NCBI GenBank assembly: GCA_024228395.1
Contig: JAAETM010000552.1
Location: forward strand, 1-33,817
Direction of reading: 5' to 3'
Source: a bacterium
GTDB taxonomy: Bacteria > Planctomycetota > UBA1135 > GCA-002686595
DNA length: 33,817 nt
Part shown: in pieces, positions 1 to 8,357 of the stretch
Numbering within the stretch: the first letter of the stretch is position 1
Layout of the letters: the number at the start of each line of letters is the position of its first letter
Notes under the pieces: generated by a model
What the model saw: the letters and a program-made list of their open reading frames with translations, nothing else
Database searches by the model: none
What the model was told of the DNA's origin: nothing
Program-made: the position numbers and the translations under genes

Positions 1-692
1 GCGGCGCGTGAGAAAGAAGCCAACGCGGTTTTGGCGTGGGCTCGATCTGCGGTTTCGCCCGTGGCGGTGCGGCCCACCAAGTCCTTGTACAGGGAGAAGT
101 AGATCTCGCCTTGAACGCTGCGTACCAGCCCGGATTTGGGATCGTGCTCCACCGCTTTCAGAATGGACTTCTCCGCACGCTCCAATTCCGTGGAGTACCA
201 GGAGGCGTGGGCCAGGGTTACCCAGGCATCACTGAAGGTTTCCGGGTCGCGGTCCAATGCCAATTGCAGGAAAGAAACGGCGTCGCCGAAGGCCAAGCCG
301 ATCGCTCCACCGGCGCCTTCGCGCATGAGCTTGTTGGCCTTGAGGAAGGAACCATAACCGTAGAGGTAGTAGAGTCCGGGAATGTCCACGCCTGCGTCAC
401 GAATTTTGTCCGCTTCGTTGAAAGCGTCGTTGAGCCGTCCCTGGTCCATCCATGCGCGCAGAACCCAAATGTGCGTCTCTGGTTTTTGGTCTGAGGCTTT
501 GTCCGCCTGCTCAAACAAGGCCAAGGCTTCGTCCGCCTTGCCGTCCTTGAGCAGCTTGCGCCCCTCTGCGATCAGATCCTCGGTTTGGGGCGAGTTGACA
601 GCACTCGGTTGGCTGAAGGGAACGATCGAGGGTGCAGCGGAGGCACTGCCGGCGGCAAAAGCGAGGGCGAGCAGGAAGATCGGTTGGCGCAT
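1..692 (-). CDS. TPR-type exported protein, C-terminus beyond window edge
   Basis: The minus strand reads open from an ATG at 692 to the first base of the window with no stop, so about 230 N-terminal residues are visible and the gene is cut by the edge. It opens with a Sec signal peptide (MRQPIFLLALAFAAGSASA, cleavage expected after the A-S-A at residues 17-19). The mature part is helical and repeat-like: a segment near residues 38-70 (EGRKLLKDGKADEALALFEQ) has the small/large pattern of a tetratricopeptide repeat, and more such pairs follow near 140-185. TPR proteins are protein-protein scaffolds, and this one should act in the periplasm. It lies 91 bases downstream of another TPR gene on the same strand and shares with it a block containing FGDA-x-SFL, so the two look like paralogues in one operon. 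The exact partner is unknown. Confidence 0.8.
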   Translation of the reverse strand, partial: MRQPIFLLALAFAAGSASAAPSIVPFSQPSAVNSPQTEDLIAEGRKLLKDGKADEALALFEQADKASDQKPETHIWVLRAWMDQGRLNDAFNEADKIRDAGVDIPGLYYLYGYGSFLKANKLMREGAGGAIGLAFGDAVSFLQLALDRDPETFSDAWVTLAHASWYSTELERAEKSILKAVEHDPKSGLVRSVQGEIYFSLYKDLVGRTATGETADRAHAKTALASFSRA

Positions 693-783
693 GGTGAAGT
701 CGTGGTAGGGGGGGGATGGGCTGGGGTAAGGTCCTAGCCCGAGGTGTATATGGGGTTCGCGGCGTGTGGTTTTGCTCGGTCGC

Positions 784-2742
784 TTACTTTGTCGGTTTGC
801 TCCAGATCATTTGACCGAAAGCGCCGTGTCCAACCGCTTCGCCCGCGATCAGGCGGTCGAAGATTTCAAGCATGGGGCGCATGCCCTCCCGGCTTTCAGG
901 ACCGATTTCCAGGGACTTGGTGAGGAAGGTCTTGGCGCGCGCGGGGTCGTCCTTGGCGGAAAGATACAGCACAGCAAGGTTTTGGTAAGCATCGCCCCAG
1001 GCCTCGTAGGCGTCGGTCTCCGGGCTGTTCCAAACCTCCTGGTCTTCCGCGTTTGCGATCGACTGACGCAGGTAGACCTCGGCTTGGTCCGGATCGGTGC
1101 GCAGGTAGTAGGTCATGATCAGGCCCGCGTCATTGCAGATGCGGATGTCGGTCGGTGCCAGTTCGACGGCCACTTGGTAGGCCGCATAACTGCGCTCCAT
1201 GAGGACCTGTGCACGCTCTGTGTGCTGGGCCGCACTGCGGGCCAGGTTTCCACGTTCGGCGGCACCTTCGGCCTTTTCCGCACGCCGTGCCAACTCGCTA
1301 GCGATGCGTGCGTGCATCACGGAAGCGTCCCGGTTCAGAAAACCAGCGTTGTTGGCCAGGTTGGAATCCGCGGCGTCGTAATCGAAGAGGAAGTCGCCGA
1401 TGGCGGCGGCTTGTTCCAAGGCTTCCACGTCGGTCTGCCCTTCGGCGTGGTACTTCTGCGCAAGGAAGGCGAGGCCCACAACGCCGCTGGGCATGCGAGC
1501 TTCGGGCGCGGCTTTCATGCCGTTTTCGAAGAGCGATTCCATGGAGCGGAAGGAATCCTCGGCAGCGTCCAATTCATCTTGGTGGTATTGGATCCAGCCC
1601 ACGGCGGAAAGACAGCTGGCTTCGTAACTGAGCGCATTGACATTGAAGTCAGCGCGCAATTCGCGACTCTTGGTGAAGGCTTCTGTGGCGCTTTCAAAGA
1701 TGCCCGGATCCGTCTCGGATGCGTTGGCCTCGAATCGCTCCAGGCCCTGATAGAAGTAGGACATGCCCACATACCAGTGACCGATGGCGGATGAGGGGAA
1801 CTTGGCGCTCAGGTCTTCCATTTTGGAGACGGTGGTATCCCATCCGAAGTTGCGCCAGTTCAAGCTGAAGTAGCGATCGAAGAGTGTTTGGTCATCGGAG
1901 GCCAATTCCAAGGCGAGCTCCAATTGGGCGCTAGCGTCCTCCGGACGCTGTTCCCAAAGATATAGGTTGCTGAGGTTTGTGAAACCCCACGCATCCAAGG
2001 GATGTCGCCCCGCGTAGGAGCGCAGCTTGTCTTCCGCGTCGGCGAAAGCCTTGGAGGAATCCGCAGAGGTGCGCTTGAGCTCAATGTAGCGCGCGAAGCT
2101 AACCTCGGCCCAGACCTTCTCGAGCGGGTCTTCCAGCATGGGCAAAGGGGTGCCGTCCTTGCGAAGTTTTTCCTGTACCCGGCCAGCCATGCGCGCCAGG
2201 TCGAGTGCTTGGGCGGCATCCGGGATGCGGTGGGCCGCGCGGCTGGCATTCACCAGGGCGCGGTATTCATCAGCCCCGGGCGCTCCCTTGGCGCGCACGC
2301 CCGCTTCGTAGCTCTGCTTCAAAAAGGAGCAAGCGTCTCCAAAGAAGAATCCTGGCTGACTGTCGTCCGGAGCCGCCGCATAGGCCGCTTGTCCCCGGAG
2401 GTACAGCGTGCTCGCATCGTCCTTCTTCAGGTCCATTGCCAGTTCCAAGGGCCGCAGTGCTGAGCGCGGATCTCCTGCTGCGAGGGCGTTCTTGGCCTGA
2501 ATGGTCAGGCTCTTGAACTCCATGGCGTCGATCACCGAGCGGGCTTCCTTGTAGTCCAATAGGGCCAGGGCGGTGGAAACATGGTCGATGGACTCCTTGA
2601 GAACCTCGGCGGTCGGTCCCTGGACCCGTCCGGACCCGGGGGCGGGGTCCAAGGGGACCGGATCCTGGGTTTTGGGGCCGTGACATGCCGAAGAGAGACC
2701 GATGAGGGCGGTCCACGCGATGAAGACGGGGGAGAGGCGCAT
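784..2742 (-). CDS. TPR-repeat lipoprotein
   Basis: About 652 residues. I place the start at the ATG at 2742, because a typical lipoprotein signal (MRLSPVFIAWTALIGLSSAC, acylated Cys20) begins there. A GTG at 2817 would add 25 residues ahead of the signal. A Pro/Gly-rich linker follows, then helical repeats throughout. Clear TPR-like pairs lie near residues 75-110 (ALAAGDPRSALRPLELAMDL), 255-290 (NLSNLYLWEQRPEDASAQLE) and 585-630 (LAVLYLSAKDDPARAKTFLT). No enzymatic motif is visible. The family role is scaffold or assembly factor; here it should be tethered to a membrane by lipid. It precedes the partial TPR gene on the same strand and is divergent from the Ig-like lipoprotein gene starting at 3041. 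The bases before the ATG carry no Shine-Dalgarno sequence. Confidence 0.85.
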   Translation of the reverse strand: MRLSPVFIAWTALIGLSSACHGPKTQDPVPLDPAPGSGRVQGPTAEVLKESIDHVSTALALLDYKEARSVIDAMEFKSLTIQAKNALAAGDPRSALRPLELAMDLKKDDASTLYLRGQAAYAAAPDDSQPGFFFGDACSFLKQSYEAGVRAKGAPGADEYRALVNASRAAHRIPDAAQALDLARMAGRVQEKLRKDGTPLPMLEDPLEKVWAEVSFARYIELKRTSADSSKAFADAEDKLRSYAGRHPLDAWGFTNLSNLYLWEQRPEDASAQLELALELASDDQTLFDRYFSLNWRNFGWDTTVSKMEDLSAKFPSSAIGHWYVGMSYFYQGLERFEANASETDPGIFESATEAFTKSRELRADFNVNALSYEASCLSAVGWIQYHQDELDAAEDSFRSMESLFENGMKAAPEARMPSGVVGLAFLAQKYHAEGQTDVEALEQAAAIGDFLFDYDAADSNLANNAGFLNRDASVMHARIASELARRAEKAEGAAERGNLARSAAQHTERAQVLMERSYAAYQVAVELAPTDIRICNDAGLIMTYYLRTDPDQAEVYLRQSIANAEDQEVWNSPETDAYEAWGDAYQNLAVLYLSAKDDPARAKTFLTKSLEIGPESREGMRPMLEIFDRLIAGEAVGHGAFGQMIWSKPTK

Positions 2743-3040
2743 GTGGGAGTAAAAACGGGGCGATTGAGGCCGGGATTGTAACCCGATCAGGTAGTTCTGC
2801 AGCAGGTCTGGAGTCACGGAATTCCCTGTGGGGGATGGCGAAGAGGAAAAGGTCGCCTCAGCCTCGCCGGGCTTGCGATGAGTCCACTATATTTGAGGGG
2901 GTGGGAAGCTTTTGGGTTTTTGCCCGTCCCACCAGCCCCTGGCCGGATCATTGGTCGGGCCTCGCGGTGGGCATCGCACCCCAGACAGCAGGCCGTCCGA
3001 TCCTCCCCAAGTACGCACGACCCTGATCACCCAATCGCCC
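2743..3040. promoter_or_regulatory. Divergent intergenic region with a stem-loop
   Basis: About 300 bases between two divergently transcribed lipoprotein genes, so both promoters must lie here. The one structure I see is a hairpin at 2900-2933: GGTGGGA pairs with TCCCACC, and a T-rich loop region contains an inner GGG/CCC pairing. An AT-rich patch (TATATTTG, 2888-2895) just upstream could be a -10 element, but I find no -35 box at the right distance. No gene is supported in this stretch. Confidence 0.35.
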
Positions 3041-6037
3041 ATGATGCTTCGATTTCGCGATTTCGCCCCCCTTGTTGCCCTTGCCTTGGTTTCCATGGTC
3101 GGCCTTGCTGGATGTGACAACCCGGCCTGCGTTTTTTCGACCCAGGGCTGCAATACGACCGGCTCCGGGGAGAACGAGGTCGGGACCGCTTCGGCCTCCT
3201 TCCCCGACGACGGAAATATGGTTTTGGGGGCTTTGCCAGCGCTGGAGCAGATCTTGCCCGGCGGGGATGGCGTTTTTCCCTCGAGCCCCCTGGTGTTGCG
3301 CTTTAGCGAGAGCATGAACCCCGATAGTTTGTCCGGGGCTTTCCTGTTGCAGGACCGGTTCTCGGGGACGCCCTTTCCCCTGGTTGATCCGCCGCCACTC
3401 CTGGCCGATGGGCGCCTTGTGGTTCTGCAGCCCGTGGCCCCCCTGATCGATGAGCGCAGCTACAACTTGGTCGTGGCGCCGGGTGCCATCATCACCGATG
3501 TGACGGGCCAGGAGTGGGGTACCAGTCCTGGATCGATACTGACCAATTTTTCAACCGACGAGCGTGTGTATCCCTTGCCGCGGATCCTCATGACCGTACC
3601 TGCGGATGGGGCGGATGACGTTTCCGACCTGACCGAGGTCTCGGTGGTCTTTGATCGGCCCATGAACCCCGCCACATTCAATGCGGCTGCATTCTCTGTG
3701 CTAGTTGGTGGCAGTGCGCCGAGCCCGAATCCGCTGGCAGCCTTTTCCTCCAGTGGCAGCATTCCGGTCGCGAGCGCTTGGACCTGGAAGAGTGAGGACG
3801 AATTTGGGTCGCGTGTGACCCTGGGGGCGGGCAGTTCGGTGACCGTGACCCTTTCGCCCAGTGGGAACGAACTAGAGGACTCCGAGGGCGGTATCGTTGC
3901 GGCTACCGGTGTGACTTTTGAATTGGCCGACTTGCCCGCACCCGTGGGTGGATTCAAGCCCTTTGGCGCCCAGGATGCCATCGGCTCCGCGGATTTGGCA
4001 GATCTCGTGACGCCGGTGCTACAGATTGAATTGGCGCAGCTTTCCCAGGCGGGCGACAAACTATTCGTTTACATCTTCGGAGGTTCCGAGGATGGGTCAG
4101 AGACCTTGGCTTTTGAGCGGCAAATACCTTTGGCGCCCGGGACCGCCCTCGTGGATTTGCTCTCGACAGACCTGGAATTGTTGGATAGTGGGGGCGCTGG
4201 CATTGTGCAGGACGGTTCCCTCCGCATTGCGGTTCGCATGCAGCGTGGGGTTGTGCAGTCCTCCCTGCGAGTGATCGATGGCAGCCCTTTCATCGATGGG
4301 GTTCAGGACTTCATTTTCGATTTGACCGCGCCTGAGGTCGTTACCGTGGGCTTCAGTCCAGAACCGACCACCTTCCTGATTACCGACCAAAGGGATTTGA
4401 CCGTGTTCGGCATCGCCAGTGAAGTCTTGGCTGGAGCACGTGTGACAACGGGACTTGGGAGCAACGTGACAAGCTTGGACCCGCCCCCGCCCACCCAAAT
4501 GGGGCTGGGCAATGTGTTTGTCGCTGCATCCGCTCCCCTTGGTTTGGTGGACCCCTCCATGGGCTTTGTGCCATTCAGTGTCCAGCCGTTTGACAATGCA
4601 CTCAACGCATCCGCCGTCAGTTTCGATGGCATGTGGACCCAGGTGGGGGTGGCAAGCACGGGAGCCCTCTTGCCCGGGGCTGAGATGCAGGTCTGGGTGT
4701 TCGATGCCGAAACCTTGCTGCCCTTAGAGCTTGCGCGGGTGATCACGCATCAGGACAACGGTGGAATTTCCCTCTTGGAATCGAATGTCACCGGAGTCAG
4801 TGGAGTGCTCACAATGGATGCGGCACCTGTGGGGGAAACCATCGTGACCGTGGACCTTGCCGGGTATGATCTGTTCACATTCCACGGTGCCCCCAGGGAT
4901 GTTATGCAGGTGCTCTTACAGCGCTCCACCCCGATCCAGGCGCAGTGGTTGGGCCAGGTTCAAACATCCTTTCCTGAAGCCCCGATTTTAGGGATGGACG
5001 TTTTTGTTTCGGACACTCGTCTGAACCTGGGAGATTCCCTGGTCCGACCGACCGACACATGTGTCTTGGACACAACCGCCAACCTCTATCGCTGTGGTTT
5101 CGGTCCGGAGATCGGCCGCGTGGGGCGCGTGGGCTTTGGCACGTTCATTGCGGGCGATCTCGATCTGCCACAGGCCGCATTTCACCCATTCAGCTTCTTG
5201 CGCGCTTTTGGATGGGAAACAGCCCAGAGTACCCTGGTGACGGGGGGCTTTGGGGTGCCATCCATCATTGGAGTCAATTCGCTTTTGACCACGGGAGTGA
5301 TTGAGGAATTGCCGATTGAGATTTCCGCCCAGGTGCTATCCAAAATCGGAGCCCCTTCCCTTGGAGTCCTGCTGGAAGAGCCGCGCGTGTATGTGGATGG
5401 CCTTTCCCCGGGCATGGATCGCCCGATTCTGGTGGGGCTAGGAATCTCCTACACCTCTGGTGTGGACACGTGGGACGTTCGCTCCGCGATTCCTGGTGTG
5501 GTGGATGGAGTGCAGGACAACATGACCGATGAACTGGGCGTGCTGGTGGAGTTTGGCACCCTGTTGCCCGATCACTTCTTGCGCGTGGAGGCGGAGGATG
5601 AGGATGGCAATCTTTCGGTGGTGCGCCGTCACATCTCAGACTTGGGCGCGACCCTTTTCCTGAATGAAATTCCCAACTTGCAGTCCCCGGCGAGTGGGGC
5701 CAATACGGGTGGTTCGAACTACGAATTGGTGCTTTTGGATACCTTGCGCGATAGCGCGGGCATGGATGGCCTGTATCGGGCTCATTTGACGGATAGCACG
5801 GGGCGCGGTTGGTCTCTCTGGCACCGTGACCTGCCCGATGGAGTGGGAGCTATCACCATTCAGGTGCCTGATATCGGAGCGGCAGGAGGTGATCCTCTGG
5901 CCACGGGCACGATCACCTGTGAGACCACGTTGCTGGCTGCACCGGGTTTGGACACGACCCAATTCATGTGGTCGGATCTGCATCGCGATGCAGAGATCTA
6001 TGTGCGCAGCATGGAATTCAGCTTCCAGCAGAATTAG
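3041..6037 (+). CDS. Large Ig-like (Big_5-type) surface lipoprotein
   Basis: 998 residues from the ATG at 3041. This start gives a textbook lipoprotein signal (lipobox LAGC, Cys at about residue 24); reading on upstream only adds unstructured, non-conserved sequence. After the lipid anchor comes a short Cys-containing segment (DNPACVF, QGCNTTG). Two bacterial Ig-like modules of the SbsA/Big_5 type follow, near residues 60-170 and 177-300. Each carries the characteristic L-x-F-S/D-x-x-MNP strand (LRFSESMNP, VVFDRPMNP). Near residues 545-630 there is a carboxypeptidase regulatory-like fold (GVLTMDAAPVGETIVTVDLAGYD is its core, abbreviated here as GETIVTVDLAGYD). The C-terminal third is beta-rich with no motif I recognise. 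It is presumably an outer-membrane or cell-surface adhesion/structural protein; ligand unknown. A 13-base tandem duplication overlaps the stop codon. Confidence 0.85.
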   Translation: MMLRFRDFAPLVALALVSMVGLAGCDNPACVFSTQGCNTTGSGENEVGTASASFPDDGNMVLGALPALEQILPGGDGVFPSSPLVLRFSESMNPDSLSGAFLLQDRFSGTPFPLVDPPPLLADGRLVVLQPVAPLIDERSYNLVVAPGAIITDVTGQEWGTSPGSILTNFSTDERVYPLPRILMTVPADGADDVSDLTEVSVVFDRPMNPATFNAAAFSVLVGGSAPSPNPLAAFSSSGSIPVASAWTWKSEDEFGSRVTLGAGSSVTVTLSPSGNELEDSEGGIVAATGVTFELADLPAPVGGFKPFGAQDAIGSADLADLVTPVLQIELAQLSQAGDKLFVYIFGGSEDGSETLAFERQIPLAPGTALVDLLSTDLELLDSGGAGIVQDGSLRIAVRMQRGVVQSSLRVIDGSPFIDGVQDFIFDLTAPEVVTVGFSPEPTTFLITDQRDLTVFGIASEVLAGARVTTGLGSNVTSLDPPPPTQMGLGNVFVAASAPLGLVDPSMGFVPFSVQPFDNALNASAVSFDGMWTQVGVASTGALLPGAEMQVWVFDAETLLPLELARVITHQDNGGISLLESNVTGVSGVLTMDAAPVGETIVTVDLAGYDLFTFHGAPRDVMQVLLQRSTPIQAQWLGQVQTSFPEAPILGMDVFVSDTRLNLGDSLVRPTDTCVLDTTANLYRCGFGPEIGRVGRVGFGTFIAGDLDLPQAAFHPFSFLRAFGWETAQSTLVTGGFGVPSIIGVNSLLTTGVIEELPIEISAQVLSKIGAPSLGVLLEEPRVYVDGLSPGMDRPILVGLGISYTSGVDTWDVRSAIPGVVDGVQDNMTDELGVLVEFGTLLPDHFLRVEAEDEDGNLSVVRRHISDLGATLFLNEIPNLQSPASGANTGGSNYELVLLDTLRDSAGMDGLYRAHLTDSTGRGWSLWHRDLPDGVGAITIQVPDIGAAGGDPLATGTITCETTLLAAPGLDTTQFMWSDLHRDAEIYVRSMEFSFQQN

Positions 6038-6053
6038 CCAGCAGAACTAGTGC

Positions 6054-6071
6054 GCCTGCCCATGGGCAGGC
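6054..6071. terminator. Perfect palindrome between convergent genes, possible bidirectional terminator
   Basis: GCCTGCCCATGGGCAGGC is an 18-base perfect palindrome in the 50-base gap between the convergent ends of the Ig-like lipoprotein gene and the Crp-family gene. As RNA it would form a GC-rich stem from either strand. It has no T tract on either side, so intrinsic termination is uncertain; it could instead block 3' exonucleases or be a binding site. Confidence 0.4.
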
Positions 6072-6087
6072 TGCCAGGGAAACCGGG

Positions 6088-6786
6088 CTAGAGGGCTTCC
6101 AGGTTGTGGCGCCCTTCGGCTTCCGCTTCAAGGGCGTCCACGTTTAGGATTGTGATCCGTCGGCCTTTGACTTCGACCAGGTCGTGATCGCGCCAACGGC
6201 GAAGGACGCGCGAGAGAGTTTCGGGAGTGATGTCCAGCCAAACTGCGAGGTCGCGCTTGGTGCCTTCCACTTGAATGGCAGGATCCCCTTCGGACTTGAT
6301 CGTGGGACGCGCGAGAATATGGCGCGCCACCCGTGCTGCCGCATCGCCGGTCATTTCATCAACCCTTTGGACAAGTGCGAACAAGCGCTGGGAAAGACCG
6401 GCGATGACGGCTTCCCCGAGGGAGGGCTCTTGGCGCAGCAGGGCCCGGAAACTATCCGTGTTGATCTCGACGACTTGGGTGTTGTTCGTATGTCCCAGGC
6501 CATTGACCGGGAAGCGTCCCAGGTGCAGGGCAGCCGCGCAGGCAAACATGTCGCAGGGCCGGAAGATGTTGACCACTTGCTCCTTGCCTTGTGTGGAGGG
6601 ATGTTCCAGACGGACAGCGCCTTTCGCAACCACGTAAAAGTGGGTGGCCTGGGATCCTGCGATGAAGATCGATTCCCCAGCTTGGTAGCTCTTGATGTGG
6701 CTAAATTCCGCGATATGTTCCAGTCCGGTTACGGGTACCGAATGGAAGAAAGGGCACTGAGCGAGAATGGCGGTGACGGAAAGCAG
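6088..6786 (-). CDS. Crp/Fnr-family transcriptional regulator, start codon unresolved
   Basis: The C-terminal part is a clear Crp/Fnr winged helix: GTKRDLAVWLDITPETLSRV is the recognition helix-turn-helix, with the family's E-T-L-S-R signature, followed by the wing (VEVKGRRITILN). Upstream is the cyclic-nucleotide-binding jelly roll, a short effector barrel and the long dimer helix (LSQRLFALVQRVDEM). Homology-like sequence (AILAQCPFF, YQAGESIFIAGSQATHFYVV) continues about 50 residues upstream of the only in-frame canonical start, a GTG at 6633. Starting there would remove half the sensor barrel. Between 6633 and the upstream in-frame stop at 6937-6939 I find no ATG, GTG or TTG, so initiation may use a near-cognate codon such as CTG at 6786 or ATC at 6792; I give 6786 as the limit of convincing coding sequence. 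There is no N-terminal Cys cluster, so an Fnr-type iron-sulfur sensor is unlikely; the signal is unknown. Confidence 0.8.
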   Translation of the reverse strand: MLSVTAILAQCPFFHSVPVTGLEHIAEFSHIKSYQAGESIFIAGSQATHFYVVAKGAVRLEHPSTQGKEQVVNIFRPCDMFACAAALHLGRFPVNGLGHTNNTQVVEINTDSFRALLRQEPSLGEAVIAGLSQRLFALVQRVDEMTGDAAARVARHILARPTIKSEGDPAIQVEGTKRDLAVWLDITPETLSRVLRRWRDHDLVEVKGRRITILNVDALEAEAEGRHNLEAL

Positions 6787-7031
6787 GGGGATACCTAAGG
6801 TCTGGGGCGCGAGTGGGGGGGGGCTTTTTGCCGGGGGAGGGTACCACGAATGGGCCTCCAGGCGAATGGGGCACGTCAGACGTGGGGAATGAACGGTTAG
6901 GCTGGATAGTTTGCTTTCCCGACAATGGTTCGCTTCCTATACTCGGGCCTCCAAGGGACGGGCATTCGTGGGGGGTCACAGGGTGGGATCTTCAGATGCG
7001 GCGTTCCAGTTTTGCTATGCGAGGAATTCCT

Positions 7032-7643
7032 ATGAAACTCAGTTCGATCCGTTTTGTGCCCCTGGCCCTGATCGCCAGCCTTGGCCTTCTGGCTTGTCAG
7101 CAACTTCCCAAACAAATGGGGAAGGGTGTGACGGTCTCCTCAGGCTCCTCCTTAGAAGCCCACAACCCCAGTGATGTGGTCGTGGCTCCGGTCATCCTTG
7201 GAAGCGAGGAAATGGTGGTTCCCGCCCGTTCCCTGCGGGAATCCGTGGCTCGGGCACTGGTCAAGAGGCGCTATGCTCCCCTTTCATTGGACTTTGTGGA
7301 TGAGGCGGGGATGATGTCCAGTGACGGTGTCACCGAGGCCTCCTACCGCGCAGGCACCCTCAACGAGGAGGTGGTCTGCCAAGTGATTGTGCACAGTTGG
7401 AAGCAGAACCTGTGGGACAGCCGCCGTGCCCTGGTCATGGATGTGGAGGTTCAGATGATCGATCCTGCCAATCCCATGGGACAGCCGTTGTGGTCCGGAC
7501 GCTTGGACGGCCGCATGGATTTCGCATCCCAAGAGCCTGAATATGCCAGTGAGGGGACCTTTTTCCGGGCCGCTTTGGATCAGCTGGCTGCCGAGATAAT
7601 GTCGGTCATGCCGGCCCACAGGACGCAACCGAGCACCAGATAA
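7032..7643 (+). CDS. Small lipoprotein of unknown function
   Basis: 203 residues from an ATG preceded by GAGG (7021-7024), one of the better ribosome-binding sites in the window. The signal peptide ends in the lipobox LLAC (Cys20), so the protein should be lipid-anchored. The mature domain is a single alpha/beta unit: a strand SDVVVAPVIL, a helix RSLRESVARALVKRRY, a strand-rich middle (EEVVCQVIVHSW, ALVMDVEVQMID) and a final helix. This resembles small periplasmic lipoproteins of the LpoB/GNA1162/CsgG-like type, which have a P-loop-free alpha/beta core, but I cannot assign it to one. It is monocistronic, divergent from the Crp-family gene and upstream of the rpsO promoter. Confidence 0.8.
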   Translation: MKLSSIRFVPLALIASLGLLACQQLPKQMGKGVTVSSGSSLEAHNPSDVVVAPVILGSEEMVVPARSLRESVARALVKRRYAPLSLDFVDEAGMMSSDGVTEASYRAGTLNEEVVCQVIVHSWKQNLWDSRRALVMDVEVQMIDPANPMGQPLWSGRLDGRMDFASQEPEYASEGTFFRAALDQLAAEIMSVMPAHRTQPSTR

Positions 7644-7697
7644 GGGGCTGGGGCGCGCAAAAAAGTACAATTGGGGCTCTTTCCGACCTGAATTGCC

Positions 7698-7726
7698 CTG
7701 ACATGGGGTCTTTCTAAGGCTAAGAT
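7698..7726 (+). promoter_or_regulatory. Sigma-70-type promoter for rpsO
   Basis: CTGACA (7698-7703, one mismatch to TTGACA) and TAAGAT (7721-7726, four of six matches to TATAAT) are separated by exactly 17 bases. It lies in the gap before rpsO, and transcription would start near 7733, giving a leader of about 130 bases. This is a pattern-based prediction only. Confidence 0.45.
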
Positions 7727-7732
7727 CCCCCC

Positions 7733-7861
7733 CGTTAACCCCGCTGTAGGGGAAGACGTGCCGGAATTTCCGGCGCACCCGGTCCTGGGTATAAAAGTGG
7801 AGTCCGCGTGGATTCTTTCCGGGGGCCTGGGCAAGTTGGTCCCGAACGAGACTAGAATCCA
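7733..7861 (+). promoter_or_regulatory. Structured 5' leader of rpsO
   Basis: The untranslated stretch between the predicted promoter and rpsO can fold. GTGCCGGAA (7759-7767) pairs with TTCCGGCGCAC, leaving a two-base bulge. Ribosomal protein S15 autoregulates by binding leader RNA in several bacterial groups, with structures that differ between phyla. Whether this leader does so is inference. No clear Shine-Dalgarno sequence precedes the ATG at 7862. Confidence 0.35.
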
Positions 7862-8131
7862 ATGGCAATTGTCGCTGCTCGTAAGAGCGAGTTGATCCGT
7901 GAATTTGGCACCAGTGAAGGTGACAACGGATCTCCCGAAGTGCAGATCGCACTCCTCACTGAGGATATCAAGAACCTGACCGTGCACCTCAAGGAGCACA
8001 AGAAGGACTTCACCACCCGCCGAGGCTTGCTGATCAAAGTAGGCCGCCGCTCTAAGCTGCTGCGCTACTTGCGCGGCAAGGATGTGGCTCGCTACCAAGG
8101 AATCGTTCAGAAACTAGGTCTTCGCCACTAA
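7862..8131 (+). CDS. rpsO: 30S ribosomal protein S15
   Basis: 89 residues, the standard S15 length. The sequence shows the four-helix S15 fold with its conserved features: the start [12 protein letters not shown], the segment [24 protein letters not shown] abbreviated as GSPEVQIA and LTxHLKxH, the 16S-binding [11 protein letters not shown], and LLRYL near the C-terminus. S15 binds the central domain of 16S rRNA early in small-subunit assembly. It sits directly upstream of pnp, the classical rpsO-pnp order found in many bacteria, which supports both identifications. Confidence 0.98.
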   Translation: MAIVAARKSELIREFGTSEGDNGSPEVQIALLTEDIKNLTVHLKEHKKDFTTRRGLLIKVGRRSKLLRYLRGKDVARYQGIVQKLGLRH

Positions 8132-8357
8132 GGAGTTTTGGGAGAATGCGAAATACAATTCTCCCGACGCCGTGCGAAACCATTTGCGTCTTCCAACCTT
8201 GCAGCGCTCTCGTCTGGCTCAATGCCAGGGGACGGGCGCCGCATTCGTTTAGTTAGGCGTTTTCCCCTGCGGACTTCTCCCAGGGGCTTACGGGGTATGG
8301 CCACACGGGTCAGCCCACAATGCAGTCGTCGTAATAACAATACGGACCGATAAAAAT
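8132..8357 (+). promoter_or_regulatory. rpsO-pnp intercistronic leader with stem-loops
   Basis: This gap of 226 bases holds at least two hairpins: GGGAGAA (8140-8146) with TTCTCCC (8159-8165), and CCCCTG (8264-8269) with CAGGGG (8281-8286). In enterobacteria a double-stranded leader in the same place is cut by RNase III and then lets PNPase repress its own mRNA. A similar role here is inference from position. The last 25 bases before the pnp ATG are A-rich with no Shine-Dalgarno sequence. Confidence 0.4.

Noticed and set aside
784..1794. Long open frame of 342 codons on the plus strand (766-1794)
   Set aside because: It lies entirely antisense to the TPR lipoprotein gene, whose repeats and signal peptide are clear. 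In GC-rich DNA such mirror frames are expected.
6701..6979. 92-codon minus-strand frame overlapping the Crp-family start as its missing N-terminus
   Set aside because: It is in another frame, Pro/Arg-rich, and does not resemble the Crp N-terminal helix.
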